Assembly: GCF_040529055.1 (NCBI RefSeq)
Contig: NZ_CP132342.1
Coordinates: 4,896,001-4,960,000, forward strand
DNA from: Xanthomonas sontii
Lineage (GTDB): Bacteria; Pseudomonadota; Gammaproteobacteria; Xanthomonadales; Xanthomonadaceae
Direction: 5' to 3'
DNA length: 64,000 nucleotides
A program made the translations under genes and the position numbers. This document shows, in pieces, positions 49,735 through 60,283 of the stretch. Positions within the stretch are counted from its first letter, which is position 1; each line of letters opens with the position of its first letter. The notes beneath the pieces are model-generated. The model made no database searches, was not told the origin of the DNA, and saw only the letters and a program-made list of their open reading frames with translations.

Positions 49735-52402
49735 CGGGGCGGGACGGCGGCGCGGCGGGTTCGATGAGCGGCAGGGTAATGCGGATCGTGGTGCCGCGGC
49801 CATCGGGACCGGGTAGCGCCTCGACGCTGCCGCCGTGCGCGCCGATCATGCCCTGGCAGATGGTCAGGCCCAGGCCGGTGCCGTGGCGGCCGCGGTCGCC
49901 GCGCTCGACGCTGTAGAACATGTCGAAGATGCGCGCACGCTCGTCCTCGGGAATGCCCGGGCCGCGGTCGCTGATGTCGATGCGCAGGCGGCCCTCGACC
50001 ATGCCCGCGACGACGCGGATCGCCGCATCCGCCGGCGAGAACTTGGCCGCGTTCTCCAGCACGTTGAAGATCGCCTGCTCGACCAGCGCCGGGTGCACCC
50101 ACAGCGTCGGCAGCTCCGCGGCCAGGGCGATATCCAGCCGCACCTGCGGCTGGTAGCGCTGCAGGCGCCGCGCGGCCGAGCCGATCAGTTCGTCCACGCC
50201 GATCCAGTCGCGGTTCAAGGTCAGCCCGGTGTGACCGAGCCGGGTCATGTCCAGCAGGTTCTGGATGTAGCGGTCCAGGCGTTCGCCTTCCAGTTGGATC
50301 GTCTCGAGCAGGCTGCGGCGATCGTCCGCGTCCATCGCCTTGCCGTAGCTGGACAGGCTGCTGGCCGCGCCGATCATCGCCGCCAGCGGCGAGCGCAGGT
50401 CGTGCGAGACCGAGGACAGCAGGGCCGAGCGCAGCCGCTCGGTCTCGCCGCTGACACGGGCGCTCTCCAGGTCGGCGACCAGCCGCGTGCGCAGCGCGGC
50501 CTGGCCGATGTCCTCCACCATCGCCTCGGCCAGGCGCTGCTGCTCCAGGCCCGGGCGCTGCACGCCGGCGCCGAAGCGCAAGCCGACCACGCCGATGGTG
50601 CCGCGCTCGTGGCGCACCGGCAGGAACCACCAGCTCGCGCCGGCCAGCGTATCGGTGAAGCGACCGGTGGCCTGGCCGTGGCGCTGTGCCCAGTCGGCGG
50701 CGCTGCGGTCCACCGCGGCCATCGTCGGCGCGTAGTCGTCGGCGCCGTCATGCGCGCGCTCCAGCGGCTGCAGGCGCAGCCAGGCCTCGGCGTCGAGGGT
50801 GCCGGCGAGCGCGCGGCGCCCGGCCTCCAGCACCTGGCCGAGGTCGGCGGCACTGGTCAGTTCGCGGCCCAGCCGCTGCAGCGCGGTGGTCTGCGCGTTG
50901 ACCGCGCGCAGCGCCAGCACCTGCATGCGCAGGCGCGAGGCCAGGCGCCCGGCGACCAGCGCGGCGACCAGGAACAGCAGCACCGTGACCACGCCCTGGC
51001 GCGCGCCGATCTGGAAGGTGAAGCGCGGTTCGATGAAGAAGAAGTTGTAGCTGAAGAAGCTCAACAGCGCCGCCAGCACCGCCGCGGTCATCCGCGTCTT
51101 CGATGCCACCATCACCACGGCGACGATGAACACCATCGACAGGTCGTCGATGCCGACCCAACTTTCGGCGATCCAGGCGACCACCACCGCCAGCGCCGAG
51201 GCCACCGTGGCGAACAGCAGGTCGTCGCGCGACAGCCAGTGCGCGGGGCTGCGCCAGCGCCGCCGCGCCCGCGCGCGCGCTTCCGGCGAACTGATGATCA
51301 CAAGTTCGTAGTGCGCGCCGCGTTGCAGCAGTTGCTGGGTCAGGGTGCGGTTGATCATGCGCGCCAGCGGGCGCTCGCGGGTGCGGCCCAGCACCAGGGT
51401 GGACACGCCGCTGCGCGCGGCATGGTCGAGCAAGGCGTCGGCGACGTTGGCGCCGTGCAGCAGCGCGGCCTCGCCGCCGAGCCGCCGCGCCAGCGCGAAC
51501 GCACGGTCGATCTCCAGTTGCCAGTCGGCATCCGGCTGCGCCTGGGTCTGCACGGTGACCACCGTCCACGGCGCGCCGCGGCGCTCGGCCAGGCGCCGCG
51601 CTACGCGCACCAGGTAGTCGGACTGGCCGCGCCCGTCGATCGCCACCATCACCGTGCGCCGCAGCGCCACGCTGGTGCGGCCCTGCGCGGCCTGCACGTC
51701 GCGCAGATCGTTGTCGACGCGGTCGGCGGCGGTCTGCATCGCCAGTTCGCGCAGCGCGGCCAGGTTCGACGGCGAGAAGAAGGCCTGCAGCGCCTGCCCG
51801 GCCTGCTCGGGCAGATACACCTTGCCCTGCTGCAGGCGTTCGATCAGCTCGCGTGGCGGCAGGTCGACCAGCACGATGTCGCGCAGGCGGTCGAAGATCG
51901 CATCGGGCACGGTCTCGCTGACGCGCACGCCGGTGATGCGGTGGACCACGTCGTTGAGGCTTTCCAGGTGCTGGATGTTGACCGTGCTGTAGACGTCGAT
52001 GCCGGCGTCGAGCAGTTCCTGTACGTCCTGCCAGCGCCGCTCGTGACGGCTGCCCGGCGCGTTGCGATGGGCCAGTTCGTCCACCAGCACCAGCGGCGGG
52101 CGCAGCGCCAGCAGCGCATCCAGGTCCATCTCGTCCAGGGTGCGGCCGCGGTACTCCAGGTGCCGCCGCGGCTGCACGGTGAGACCCTCCAGCAGCGCCG
52201 CGGTCTCGGCGCGGCCGTGGGTCTCGACCACGCCGACCACCAGGTTGCTGCCCTGCTGCTGCAACTGCCGCGCACGCGACAGCATCGCGTAGGTCTTGCC
52301 GACCCCCGGCGCCGCGCCGAGGAACACGGTCAGGCGCCCGCCGCGCTCGCGCTGCAGTTCGCCGATCAGGGCGTCGGCCTGTTGGGTGCGGGGGTCGGGC
52401 AT
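49724..52402 (-). CDS. kdpD: Potassium sensor histidine kinase KdpD
   Basis: This 892-residue kinase begins with the cytosolic KdpD domain, including the Walker A-like GAAPGVGKTYAML, and a USP domain (about residues 245-370). Four membrane helices follow near 400-500, then a GAF domain, and the kinase core with SSVSHDLRSPLAAM, IFNVLENAAKFSP and GTGLGLTICQGM. It senses potassium and turgor and phosphorylates KdpE. The ATG at 52402 gives MPDPRTQQADALIGEL; the open frame upstream is repeat sequence. Confidence 0.97.
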   Translation of the reverse strand: MPDPRTQQADALIGELQRERGGRLTVFLGAAPGVGKTYAMLSRARQLQQQGSNLVVGVVETHGRAETAALLEGLTVQPRRHLEYRGRTLDEMDLDALLALRPPLVLVDELAHRNAPGSRHERRWQDVQELLDAGIDVYSTVNIQHLESLNDVVHRITGVRVSETVPDAIFDRLRDIVLVDLPPRELIERLQQGKVYLPEQAGQALQAFFSPSNLAALRELAMQTAADRVDNDLRDVQAAQGRTSVALRRTVMVAIDGRGQSDYLVRVARRLAERRGAPWTVVTVQTQAQPDADWQLEIDRAFALARRLGGEAALLHGANVADALLDHAARSGVSTLVLGRTRERPLARMINRTLTQQLLQRGAHYELVIISSPEARARARRRWRSPAHWLSRDDLLFATVASALAVVVAWIAESWVGIDDLSMVFIVAVVMVASKTRMTAAVLAALLSFFSYNFFFIEPRFTFQIGARQGVVTVLLFLVAALVAGRLASRLRMQVLALRAVNAQTTALQRLGRELTSAADLGQVLEAGRRALAGTLDAEAWLRLQPLERAHDGADDYAPTMAAVDRSAADWAQRHGQATGRFTDTLAGASWWFLPVRHERGTIGVVGLRFGAGVQRPGLEQQRLAEAMVEDIGQAALRTRLVADLESARVSGETERLRSALLSSVSHDLRSPLAAMIGAASSLSSYGKAMDADDRRSLLETIQLEGERLDRYIQNLLDMTRLGHTGLTLNRDWIGVDELIGSAARRLQRYQPQVRLDIALAAELPTLWVHPALVEQAIFNVLENAAKFSPADAAIRVVAGMVEGRLRIDISDRGPGIPEDERARIFDMFYSVERGDRGRHGTGLGLTICQGMIGAHGGSVEALPGPDGRGTTIRITLPLIEPAAPPSRPDAD

Positions 52403-52530
52403 TTGGAGCGGGGAATGGGGAATGGGGAATGGGGAATCGCAGAGCGCAAAGCCTACATGGCTGCGCGATTTACCGCTGTTGCTCCTGCTTTTGCCCATTC
52501 CCGATTCCCGTTTCCCCATTCCCGGCATCC
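52403..52530. repeat. GGGGAATC inverted repeat pair between kdpC and kdpD
   Basis: The G-rich arm (52410-52438) and the C-rich arm (52494-52528) flank about 55 bp. The right arm lies in frame in the end of kdpC and adds [10 protein letters not shown] to it. Confidence 0.8.
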
Positions 52531-53102
52531 AATGCCAGATTCAGCGCCAGCACGTTCACCCGCGGCTCCCCCAGCACGCCGAACTGGCGCGGCTGGGTCT
52601 GCGCGGCGACCAGGGCGGCGACGGTCTGCGGCGACAGGCCGCGCGCCGCGGCCACGCGCGCCACTTGGATGTGCGCCGCGTCCACGCTGATGTCCGGGTC
52701 CATGCCGCTGCCGGACTGGGTGATCAGATCGTCCGGCACCTGCGCCGGGTCGATGCCTTCGCGCGCGGCCACCGCCTGGCGGGTGGCGTCCAGGCGCTTG
52801 CGCAGGTCGGGGTTGCTGCGCGCCTGGTTGCTGCCGGCCGCCGACATCGGATCGTACTTGGCGCCGGATGGACGTGGCTGGAAGTAGCCGGCGGCGGCGA
52901 ACGGCTGCGCCACCAGCACCGAGCCGACCACGCGGCCATCGTGGCTGCGCAGGCTGCCATTGGCCTGCTCGGGGAACAGCGCGCCGGCCAGCACGGTGGC
53001 CAGCAACGAGTACAGCGCCGCGGACGCGAGCACCAGCAGCGGCAGCACCAGCACGGCGCGCCAGCGCATCGGTTCGCGAAGGGAAACGGAAGACACGGTC
53101 AT
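52470..53102 (-). CDS. kdpC: Potassium-transporting ATPase subunit KdpC
   Basis: This 210-residue subunit has a membrane helix at about residues 16-38 and a periplasmic domain with GSVLVAQPF, YFQPRPSGAKYDP, QSGSGMDPDISVDAAHIQVA and ARVNVLALNLAL-like end. It stabilises the KdpA-KdpB complex. The normal protein should end just after LNLALDA; the last 17 residues, [17 protein letters not shown], come from a dispersed repeat arm. Confidence 0.95.
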   Translation of the reverse strand: MTVSSVSLREPMRWRAVLVLPLLVLASAALYSLLATVLAGALFPEQANGSLRSHDGRVVGSVLVAQPFAAAGYFQPRPSGAKYDPMSAAGSNQARSNPDLRKRLDATRQAVAAREGIDPAQVPDDLITQSGSGMDPDISVDAAHIQVARVAAARGLSPQTVAALVAAQTQPRQFGVLGEPRVNVLALNLALDAGNGETGIGNGQKQEQQR

Positions 53103-53141
53103 GGAGGTAATTCCGAAGGAGCGTGAGAATCGGCGCTGGGG

Positions 53142-55211
53142 TCAGCCCAGCGCCACCAGCAGCAGATCGATGGCCTTGATCCCGACGAACGGCAGCAGCA
53201 CGCCGCCCACGCCGTAGATCAGCATGTTCCGGCGCAGCAGCGAGGTCGCCGAGGACGGGGTGAAGCGCACGCCACGCAGCGCCAGCGGGATCAGCGCCGG
53301 GATCACCAGCGCATTGAAGATCAGCGCGGCGAGCACCGCGTTGATCGGGCTGGACAGGCGCATCACGTTCAGCGCGGCCATCTGCGGGATCGAAGCGGCG
53401 AACAGCGCCGGCAGGATCGCGAAGTACTTGGACACGTCGTTGGCCAGCGAGAACGTGGTCAGCGCGCCGCGGGTGATCAACTGCTGCTTGCCCACTTCCA
53501 CCACCGCCAGCAGCTTGGCCGGATCCGAATCCAGATCGACCATGTTGCCGGCCTCCTTGGCCGCCTGAGTGCCGGAGTTCATCGCCAGGCCGACGTCGGC
53601 CTGGGCCAGCGCCGGCGCGTCGTTGGTGCCGTCGCCGACCATCGCCACCAGGCGTCCGCCGGCCTGCTCCTGGCGGATGCGCGCCAGCTTGTCCTCGGGC
53701 GTGGCCTCGGCGATGTAGTCGTCGACGCCGGCCTCGGCGGCGATGGCCGCGGCGGTGAGCGGGTTGTCGCCGGTGATCATCACCGTCTTGACGCCCATCG
53801 CGCGCAGCCGTGCGAACTTCTCGCGCACGCCGTGCTTGACCACGTCCGACAGCTCGACCACGCCCAGCACGTGCCGGCCCTCGGCCACCACCAACGGCGT
53901 GGCGCCGCTGCGCGCGACCTGCTCGACGCGGCTCTTCAGCTCCGCCGGCACCTGCCCGCCCAGCGCGGTGACGTGGCGGATCAACGCATCGGCGGCGCCC
54001 TTGCGGATCGACCGCGGCGGCTGCATGCCGTTGGCCGGCAGGTCGACGCCGGACATGCGGGTCTGCGCGGTGAAGGCGACGAACTCGGCGCCCGCCGGAT
54101 CGGCCGGCGGCAGGCCCTGCTCGCGCGCCAGGCGCACGATCGACTTGCCTTCCGGGGTCGGGTCGGCCAGCGACGACAGCATCGCCGCCTCGCGCAGCTG
54201 CGCCACGTCCACGCCGCTCAGCGCATGGAACACGGTGGCCTGGCGATCGCCGTGGGTGATGGTGCCGGTCTTGTCCAGCAGCAGCACGTCGACGTCGCCG
54301 GCCACTTCCACCGCCTTGCCCGACTTGGCCAGCACGTTGGCCGACAGCGCGCGGTTCATGCCGGCGATGCCGATCGCCGGCAGCAACCCGCCGATGGTGG
54401 TCGGGATCAGGCACACCAGCAGCGCGATCAGCAGCAGCGGATCCACGTGCACGCCGACGAAGCCGGCGATCGCCGGCAGCGAGGCGACCACGATCAGGAA
54501 GGTTAGGGTCATCGCCGCCAGCAGCATGGTCAGCGCGATCTCGTTCGGCGTCTTCTGCCGGTTGGCGCCTTCCACCAGCGCGATCATCCGGTCCAGGAAG
54601 CTGTGGCCCGGCTCGGCGGTGACCTTCACCAGGATCTCGTCGGACAGCACCTTGGTGCCGCCGATGACGCCGGAGCGGTCGGTGCCGGCCTCGCGCAGCA
54701 CCGGCGCCGATTCGCCGGTGACCGCGGCCTCGTTGATGGTGGCCAGGCCGTGCACGATCTCGCCATCGGCCGGGATCAGCTCGCCGGCCGACACCACCAC
54801 CAGGTCGCCCGGGCGCAGTTCGGCGGCGGGCACGCTGGTCTCGGCGTCCAGCCGCACACTGGCGACCCGGCGCGCCACCAGGTCCTTGCGTGCGCGCCGC
54901 AGCGACGCAGCCTGACCGCGGCCGCGGGCCTCGGCCACCGCCTCGGCGAAATTGCCGAACAGCACGGTGACCAGCAGGATCGCGGTCACCGCCCAGCCGA
55001 AGCCGGCCGGGCCCTGGCCGGACACGGTGATCAGCGCCGACAGCAGCGTGCCGGCGAACACCACGGCCATCACCGGGCTGCCCAGCAGGTGCCGCGGCGA
55101 CAGCTTCAGCACGCTGTCGCGCAGCGCCGCACGCAGCGCGGCGGCGTCGAACAGCCCGGGCCGGCGTGCCGGTGCGGAGGCCATGGGAGAAGATTGGTGC
55201 GGGGTGCTCAT
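53142..55211 (-). CDS. kdpB: Potassium-transporting ATPase ATP-binding subunit KdpB
   Basis: This 689-residue P-type ATPase powers high-affinity potassium uptake at the inner membrane. TGES (165-168) is the actuator loop, DKTGT with Asp313 is the phosphorylation site, [11 protein letters not shown] marks the nucleotide site, and [18 protein letters not shown] is the hinge motif. About seven membrane helices are present. It lies 10 bp after kdpA in the operon. Confidence 0.98.
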   Translation of the reverse strand: MSTPHQSSPMASAPARRPGLFDAAALRAALRDSVLKLSPRHLLGSPVMAVVFAGTLLSALITVSGQGPAGFGWAVTAILLVTVLFGNFAEAVAEARGRGQAASLRRARKDLVARRVASVRLDAETSVPAAELRPGDLVVVSAGELIPADGEIVHGLATINEAAVTGESAPVLREAGTDRSGVIGGTKVLSDEILVKVTAEPGHSFLDRMIALVEGANRQKTPNEIALTMLLAAMTLTFLIVVASLPAIAGFVGVHVDPLLLIALLVCLIPTTIGGLLPAIGIAGMNRALSANVLAKSGKAVEVAGDVDVLLLDKTGTITHGDRQATVFHALSGVDVAQLREAAMLSSLADPTPEGKSIVRLAREQGLPPADPAGAEFVAFTAQTRMSGVDLPANGMQPPRSIRKGAADALIRHVTALGGQVPAELKSRVEQVARSGATPLVVAEGRHVLGVVELSDVVKHGVREKFARLRAMGVKTVMITGDNPLTAAAIAAEAGVDDYIAEATPEDKLARIRQEQAGGRLVAMVGDGTNDAPALAQADVGLAMNSGTQAAKEAGNMVDLDSDPAKLLAVVEVGKQQLITRGALTTFSLANDVSKYFAILPALFAASIPQMAALNVMRLSSPINAVLAALIFNALVIPALIPLALRGVRFTPSSATSLLRRNMLIYGVGGVLLPFVGIKAIDLLLVALG

Positions 55212-55221
55212 CGTCGTCGTC

Positions 55222-56940
55222 TCAGTGCGCGGCCAGGGTCAGGTGATCGGCGATCGGTCCCAACACCAGGGCCGGCGTGAATTGCAGAACGGTCAGGATC
55301 GCGATGACCGCGATCAGGGTCAGTGCGAAGGTCGGGGTTTCCACCTGCAGGCTGCCGCCGGTTTCCGGCGCCACCCGCTTGCGCGCCAGTTGCGCGGCCA
55401 CGATCAGCGGCACGATCAGTGCCGGATAGCGGCCCAGCAGCAGCACCACCGTGCAGCTCAGGTTCCACCACGGAATGCCGTCGCCCAGCCCCTCGAAGCC
55501 GGAGCCGTTGTTGGCGAACGCCGAGGTGTACTCGTAGAACACCTGGCTGATGCCGTGGAAGCCGGGATTGGAGGTCGCCGAGATCGAGGCCGGCAGCGCC
55601 AGGGTGACCGCGGTGAAGCCGAGCAGCACCAGCGGCTGCAGCAGGATCAGCAGCGCCAGCAGACGCACTTCCGGTGCCTCGATCTTGCGCCCGAACAGTT
55701 CCGGGGTGCGCCCGGTCATCAGGCCGGCCAGGAACACGCTCAGCAGCAGGTACACCAGGAACTGCTGCAGGCCGCAACCGATGCCGCCCCAGATCGCGTT
55801 GATCAGCATGTTGACCATCGCCACGCCACCGGTCAGCGGCGCCAGCGAATCGTGCATGGCGTTGACCGAGCCGTTGGAGGTCTGCGTGGTCAGCGACGAC
55901 CAGGCCGCCGAGGCATCGACGCCGAAGCGCACCTCCTTGCCTTCCATCAGCGCGGCACTGCCGGGCGCGTGGCCTTCGGCCCACAGCGACACCGCGGTGG
56001 ACGCCAGCGACATCACCAGCATGCTGCCGAACACCAGCGCGGTGAACTTGCGGCGCCCGGTGAACGGGCCGACCATGAACGCCACCGCCACCGGGATCAG
56101 CACGATGCCCAGCATCTCCAGCAGGTTGGAGAACGGCGTGGGATTTTCCAGCGCCATCGCGCTGTTGGGGCCGTACCAGCCGCCGCCGTTGGTGCCGAGC
56201 TGCTTGATCGCCACCATCGCCGCGACCGGGCCGAGCGGGATCTTCTGCGTCTGCTGGCCGGCGCTGGCGTCCAGCGGCGTGGCGACCGGACCGGCCGCCA
56301 GGGTCGAGGGCACGCCCTGCTGGGTCAGCAGCAGCGTCCACAGCAGGCACAGCGGCAGCAGGAAGCGCAGGGTCGGACGGATCACGTCGGCCCAGTAGTT
56401 GCCGAGGTCGACCTCCTGCGCCGTCTCGCCGCCACTCGCGGCCGCCTTGCGCGCCGCATCCTGGCCACGCCCACCGAACAGGCCGCGCAGCGTCGCCGCG
56501 ACCAGCGCCAGGCCCATCATCGGGGTGATGAACTGCAGGCCGACCACGCCCACCGCTTGCGACAGGTACGACAGCTGCGCCTGGCCCGAGTAGTGCTGCT
56601 GATTGGTGTTGGTCAGAAACGAGACCATGGTGTGCAAGGCCACGTCCCAGCGCATGTTGGGCACCGCATCCGGATTGAACGGCAGCCAGGCCTGGGTCAC
56701 GAACAGCACGAACACCAGCACGCCCAGTACCAGGTTGCTGGCCAGGAACGCGCCGGCATAGGCGCGCCAGTGCATGCCGCGCGCCGGGTCGGTGCCGAGC
56801 AGACGGTACAGCGGGCGTTCGATCCAGCCGAACAGCGCGTCGCCGCGCATCGGCGCCCCGCGCATCACCTTGGCCAGGTACAGGCCCAGCGGCCATCCCA
56901 GCAGCAGCGCGAGCGCATAGACAAGCAATGTATCGATCAT
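55222..56940 (-). CDS. kdpA: Potassium-transporting ATPase potassium-binding subunit KdpA
   Basis: This 572-residue channel-like subunit has about ten membrane helices and four degenerate selectivity-filter loops, visible around [44 protein letters not shown] and [15 protein letters not shown]. It binds and passes potassium in complex with KdpB, KdpC and KdpF. The start [19 protein letters not shown] is preceded by kdpF after 16 bp. Confidence 0.98.
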   Translation of the reverse strand: MIDTLLVYALALLLGWPLGLYLAKVMRGAPMRGDALFGWIERPLYRLLGTDPARGMHWRAYAGAFLASNLVLGVLVFVLFVTQAWLPFNPDAVPNMRWDVALHTMVSFLTNTNQQHYSGQAQLSYLSQAVGVVGLQFITPMMGLALVAATLRGLFGGRGQDAARKAAASGGETAQEVDLGNYWADVIRPTLRFLLPLCLLWTLLLTQQGVPSTLAAGPVATPLDASAGQQTQKIPLGPVAAMVAIKQLGTNGGGWYGPNSAMALENPTPFSNLLEMLGIVLIPVAVAFMVGPFTGRRKFTALVFGSMLVMSLASTAVSLWAEGHAPGSAALMEGKEVRFGVDASAAWSSLTTQTSNGSVNAMHDSLAPLTGGVAMVNMLINAIWGGIGCGLQQFLVYLLLSVFLAGLMTGRTPELFGRKIEAPEVRLLALLILLQPLVLLGFTAVTLALPASISATSNPGFHGISQVFYEYTSAFANNGSGFEGLGDGIPWWNLSCTVVLLLGRYPALIVPLIVAAQLARKRVAPETGGSLQVETPTFALTLIAVIAILTVLQFTPALVLGPIADHLTLAAH

Positions 56941-56956
56941 GGAAGTGGCACTCGGC

Positions 56957-57049
56957 TCAGAAATCTTCGGGGCGCAGGATCACGTACAGCAGGTAACCGG
57001 CCGCGACGATCACCGCCACGCCGCAAACGAACGAAAGCCAACCGCTCAT
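56957..57049 (-). CDS. kdpF: KdpF small subunit
   Basis: This 30-residue single-helix peptide, MSGWLSFVCGVAVIVAAGYL followed by LYVILRPEDF, matches the length and the RPE/RPEDF-like end of KdpF. It stabilises the KdpABC complex. It is the first gene of the operon, 16 bp before kdpA. The ATG at 57049 is chosen by length; longer frames are not membrane-like. Confidence 0.9.
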   Translation of the reverse strand: MSGWLSFVCGVAVIVAAGYLLYVILRPEDF

Positions 57050-57213
57050 GGTCTCAACTCCGAAACAAAGGGACGGCCCGCCGCAGGGCAGGCCGCAATC
57101 GTGTGGGAACACCGCCGGACGCGGCATGCGCACGGAGGCAGAAGGGAAGCGCAACATGGCCACGCACGCCGGGTCGGACAGGCCTTCTGGCCCAGGCCGG
57201 CATTATCGGAGCC

Positions 57214-57269
57214 GTCGCCATAAACTCTCCGTGGCGAAGGCGCGCGGCACGCATAAATTCTGCGTAAAA
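57214..57269 (-). promoter_or_regulatory. Candidate kdp control region
   Basis: AT-rich motifs stand out in GC-rich sequence: GCATAAA and GCGTAAA (57251-57257 and 57262-57268) are spaced like a direct repeat, and CATAAAC follows at 57219-57225. KdpE binds T-rich direct repeats upstream of kdpFABC in E. coli. The assignment is tentative, and the remaining gap to kdpF holds no gene. Confidence 0.3.
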
Positions 57270-57298
57270 CCGTGCGGCGCCGGCGATCGCGCCGCACG
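57266..57298 (-). terminator. Terminator of the beta-barrel protein gene
   Basis: On the minus strand CGTGCGGC / GCCGCACG (57291-57298 with 57271-57278) is a perfect stem followed by GTTTTAC. It lies about 50 bp after the stop of the gene at 57346. Confidence 0.6.
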
Positions 57299-57345
57299 TT
57301 GCAGATGCATCGCCGCTGCCAGCGCCGGCAGCGCGAGTGCAGTGC

Positions 57346-58848
57346 TCAGTAATGCAGGATCGCGTCGATCAACGCCGTCGCCTGATGATTGCGGCGCCCA
57401 CCGTCGTAGGCCGGGAAATCATAGGCGTGCTCGTAGCGCAGCTCGGGGCGGATCTCCAGGTCCTGCGACACCCAGTGGGTCAGGCCGATGGTGTGGCTGG
57501 AGTAGCGCGTGGCGAAGCCGGTGCGCTGGCCGTCGTGGTCGTTCACGAACTCGTTGCGGATCGCCAGCATGTCCGACGCGCCGAGCTGGATGTTGACGTA
57601 GTTGACGATGGCATCGGCGCTGCTGCGTCCCAGCGGGAAGTCCGGCGCCTCGCCCAGCGCATAGCCCGGGCGCCCGCTCGGCGCGTGCGACTGCGACGGA
57701 TCGGTGGCCAGCGCCTGGTCGCGCACGTAGATGTGGTAGGCCTCGGTGAGCATGTGCACCTTCGGCGAGAAGCGGTGGCCCCAGGTGAGCACGAATTCCT
57801 GCAGGTTGTTGTAGGTCTGCGCGGCGTTGTTGTACGACTCCACGCACGGATACAGCATGTCGTCGTTGCTCCTGGAGACCCAGCGCAGGCAGGCCTGCGC
57901 ACTCAGGCGGCTGGTCGCGTCCCAGATCGCCGAATCGTCGCCGCCGTGCACGCCGAGCTGCAGCGTCCACTGGTCGTTGAGCTTGGTGGTGGTGAGGATG
58001 CCCATGTTGGTATAGGCATCGACCGTATAAAGGATCGAATGGGTCAGCAGGTAATTGTTCGGCGAGAACTGCGCTTCGATGTCGGGCAGCGACAGGTAGC
58101 GGCCGACCGTGACCAGCATGCCCTGCGCCACCGACGGCAGGTACACGTCCACGTGCGCGATCATCGGATCGTTGCCGTAGATCTTGCCGTTGAGCGCGCT
58201 ATTGGACTGCGGATGATGCAGCAACTGGTCGCTGGTGACGCCCTTCATCGTGGTGTAGTGGTAGTCGTAGCCGTACAGGTCGTCGAAGTGGAAGCCCCAA
58301 TCGACATGATCGGTCTGCACCGTGTCCGGCACGCGCTGCAGGCGGATCAGCGCCTGGTTGAACTCGCCGCGGTTGGGTCGCGTGGAGTAGGACAGCGGAT
58401 AGTTGGTACGCGAGGACGTGCTGGCATTGAGCGAGGGATTGATCCAGCCGTACAGCTCGATGCGGTTGCGCTGCATCCACTGCCCCACGCGCGTGCAGGC
58501 CAGCGCCTTCTCCACCGGATACTGCGCGTTCTCGTTGGGCACGCCGACCGGATAGTCCACCGCGCCGAGCTGCCATTCGGCCGACGGAAACGGCGGCGAG
58601 GAGAACGGCGCCGCCAGGCCGCGGCGCGCCGGCGTCGGCGCATCGGGATCGGCCGGTTGCGCATCCTCGCGATAGGCCGAGGCCAGGCGCGAGAAGAAGC
58701 CATTGGAACAATCTGCGCTGCGTGCCAACGGCACGGGGGCGGGCTCCGACGCCGGCATCGCCTCCGACACGGGCGCAGCCAGGCCCACGGCGGCGGCATC
58801 GCCGGCGCACAGCACGGCCAGGGACAGGAACAGGGGATGGAACTTCAT
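57346..58848 (-). CDS. Outer-membrane beta-barrel protein (BBP2-like)
   Basis: This 500-residue protein has a signal peptide (MKFHPLFLSLAVLCAGDAAA). The mature part starts with a Pro/Ala-rich region, then RNRIELYGWINPSLNASTS, WGFHFDDLYGYDYHYTTMKG and many aromatic beta-strands, ending YDFPAYDGGRRNHQATALID. This resembles the putative beta-barrel porin-2 family, whose members form outer-membrane channels of unknown specificity. Two Met codons compete for the start (58848 and 58854). It is followed by a terminator and then by the kdp operon, which is a separate unit. Confidence 0.75.
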   Translation of the reverse strand: MKFHPLFLSLAVLCAGDAAAVGLAAPVSEAMPASEPAPVPLARSADCSNGFFSRLASAYREDAQPADPDAPTPARRGLAAPFSSPPFPSAEWQLGAVDYPVGVPNENAQYPVEKALACTRVGQWMQRNRIELYGWINPSLNASTSSRTNYPLSYSTRPNRGEFNQALIRLQRVPDTVQTDHVDWGFHFDDLYGYDYHYTTMKGVTSDQLLHHPQSNSALNGKIYGNDPMIAHVDVYLPSVAQGMLVTVGRYLSLPDIEAQFSPNNYLLTHSILYTVDAYTNMGILTTTKLNDQWTLQLGVHGGDDSAIWDATSRLSAQACLRWVSRSNDDMLYPCVESYNNAAQTYNNLQEFVLTWGHRFSPKVHMLTEAYHIYVRDQALATDPSQSHAPSGRPGYALGEAPDFPLGRSSADAIVNYVNIQLGASDMLAIRNEFVNDHDGQRTGFATRYSSHTIGLTHWVSQDLEIRPELRYEHAYDFPAYDGGRRNHQATALIDAILHY

Positions 58849-59359
58849 GGACATCGCGACGTCGGCTCGCAACGAGCCGTCCTTCGTTGGGTGGAGGGGG
58901 CAACGACGGCGCGCCGCCTCACGCGCACGCGCCATCGCAGGCGATACGCCGGGTAACGCATCGCGGGGAGGGAGTTGGAATGCAGCGCCGCGGTGGCGGC
59001 GGCGCTATGTCGTCAACGCGCGTGCAGTGAACGCGCGCGGCCGTGTGGCGGCGGATGCTGCAGCGCGCTGCGGCAGCCATCGTGGCGTCGCGGCGCAGGT
59101 GGCATGGCCGCCACGCGGACGCGGACGGCACGCCGTTGCGTCTGCGGCACGCGGCGCCTGCAGGCGATCGGTGCGGCCTGCGACACGCTCAAGATTGCAG
59201 CCATCGATTCCACGCAAGCATCCCCGTCGTCAGCGCGGAAAGTATAGGAATCGCCGGATATCTTCGTTGCAAAGCGCAGGCGGGTTTGAATAAAAGCTAC
59301 GTAAATTCGTGTGCTGTGCTGGCGTGGTGTGCGCGCTGCTGTGGCGATGCGCGGTGCCG
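58849..59359. other. Non-coding region upstream of the beta-barrel gene
   Basis: This 511-bp stretch has only short frames without protein-like features. TATACT on the minus strand (59241-59246) is a possible -10, in a locally AT-richer stretch up to 59310, which would give a leader of about 390 nt. No RNA gene is recognised. Confidence 0.4.
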
Positions 59360-60272
59360 TACCCTCATCCGCCCCTGCGGGGCACCTTCTCCCGGTGGGA
59401 GAAGGGAGAGGCCAAAGCCCCTCTCCCGCCGGGAGAGGGGTTGGGGTGAGGGTCCGACGCGCGAAGCGCTGCGCTGATCCAACTGTACGAGCCTCCGCCC
59501 GTACCCTCATCCGCCCCTGCGGGGCACCTTCTCCCGATGGGAGAAGGGAGAAGCTCAAAGCCCCTCTCCCGCCGGGAGAGGGGTTGGGGTGAGGGTCCGG
59601 CGCGCGAAGCGCTGCGCTGCGCTGCGCTGATCCAGCTGTACACGGTTACGCCCTACCCTCATCCGCCCCTACGGGGCACCTTCTCCCGGTGGGAGAAGGG
59701 AGAAGCTAAAGCCCCTCTCCCGCCGGGAGAGGGGTTGGGGTGAGGGTCCGGCGCGCGAAGCGCTGCGCTGATCCAACTGCACGAGGCTGCGCCCGTACCC
59801 TCATCCGCCCCTGCGGGGCACCTTCTCCCGGTGGGAGAAGGGAGAGGCCAAAGCCCCTCTCCCATCGGGAAAGGGGTTGGGGTGAGGGTCCGGCAAGCGA
59901 AGCGCTGCGCTGATCCAACTGTACGAGGCTCCGCCCGTACCCTCATCCGCCCCTGCGGGGCACCTTCTCCCGGTGGGAGAAGGGAGAAGCCAAAGCCCCT
60001 CTCCCATCGGGAGAGGGGTTGGGGTGAGGGTGCGGCGCGCGAAGCGCTGCGCTGATCCAACTGTACGAGGCTCCGCCCGTACCCTCATCCGCCCCTGCGG
60101 GGCACCTTCTCCCGGTGGGAGAAGGGAGAAGCCAAAGCCCCTCTCCCATCGGGAGAGGGGTTGGGGTGAGGGTCCGACGCGCGAAGCGCTGCGCTGATCC
60201 AACTGCACGAGGCTGCGCCCGTACCCTCATCCGCCCCTGCGGGGCACCTTCTCCCGAGGGGAGAAGGGAAAC
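59360..60272. repeat. Tandem array of 142-bp structured repeats
   Basis: Units start at 59360, 59502, 59654, 59796, 59938, 60080 and 60222, so there are six full copies and one partial copy. The spacing is 142 bp except once 152 bp, where a GCTGC motif is expanded. Each unit opens with ACCCTCA and closes with TGAGGGT. Between these ends are three hairpins: GCCCC-TGC-GGGGC, CTTCTCCC-GGT-GGGAGAAG and CCCCTCTCCC-GCC-GGGAGAGGGG. A spacer of about 45 bp is also conserved. Single units of this type are common between genes in Xanthomonadaceae, but a tandem array is less usual. Confidence 0.92.
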
Positions 60273-60283
60273 GCCGCACTACC

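Noticed and set aside
49835..52690. 951-codon open frame antisense to kdpD
   Set aside because: Same shadow effect; kdpD on the other strand has full domain signatures.
59360..60272. CRISPR array
   Set aside because: The repeats are 142 bp, the spacers between them are themselves conserved, and no cas gene is present.
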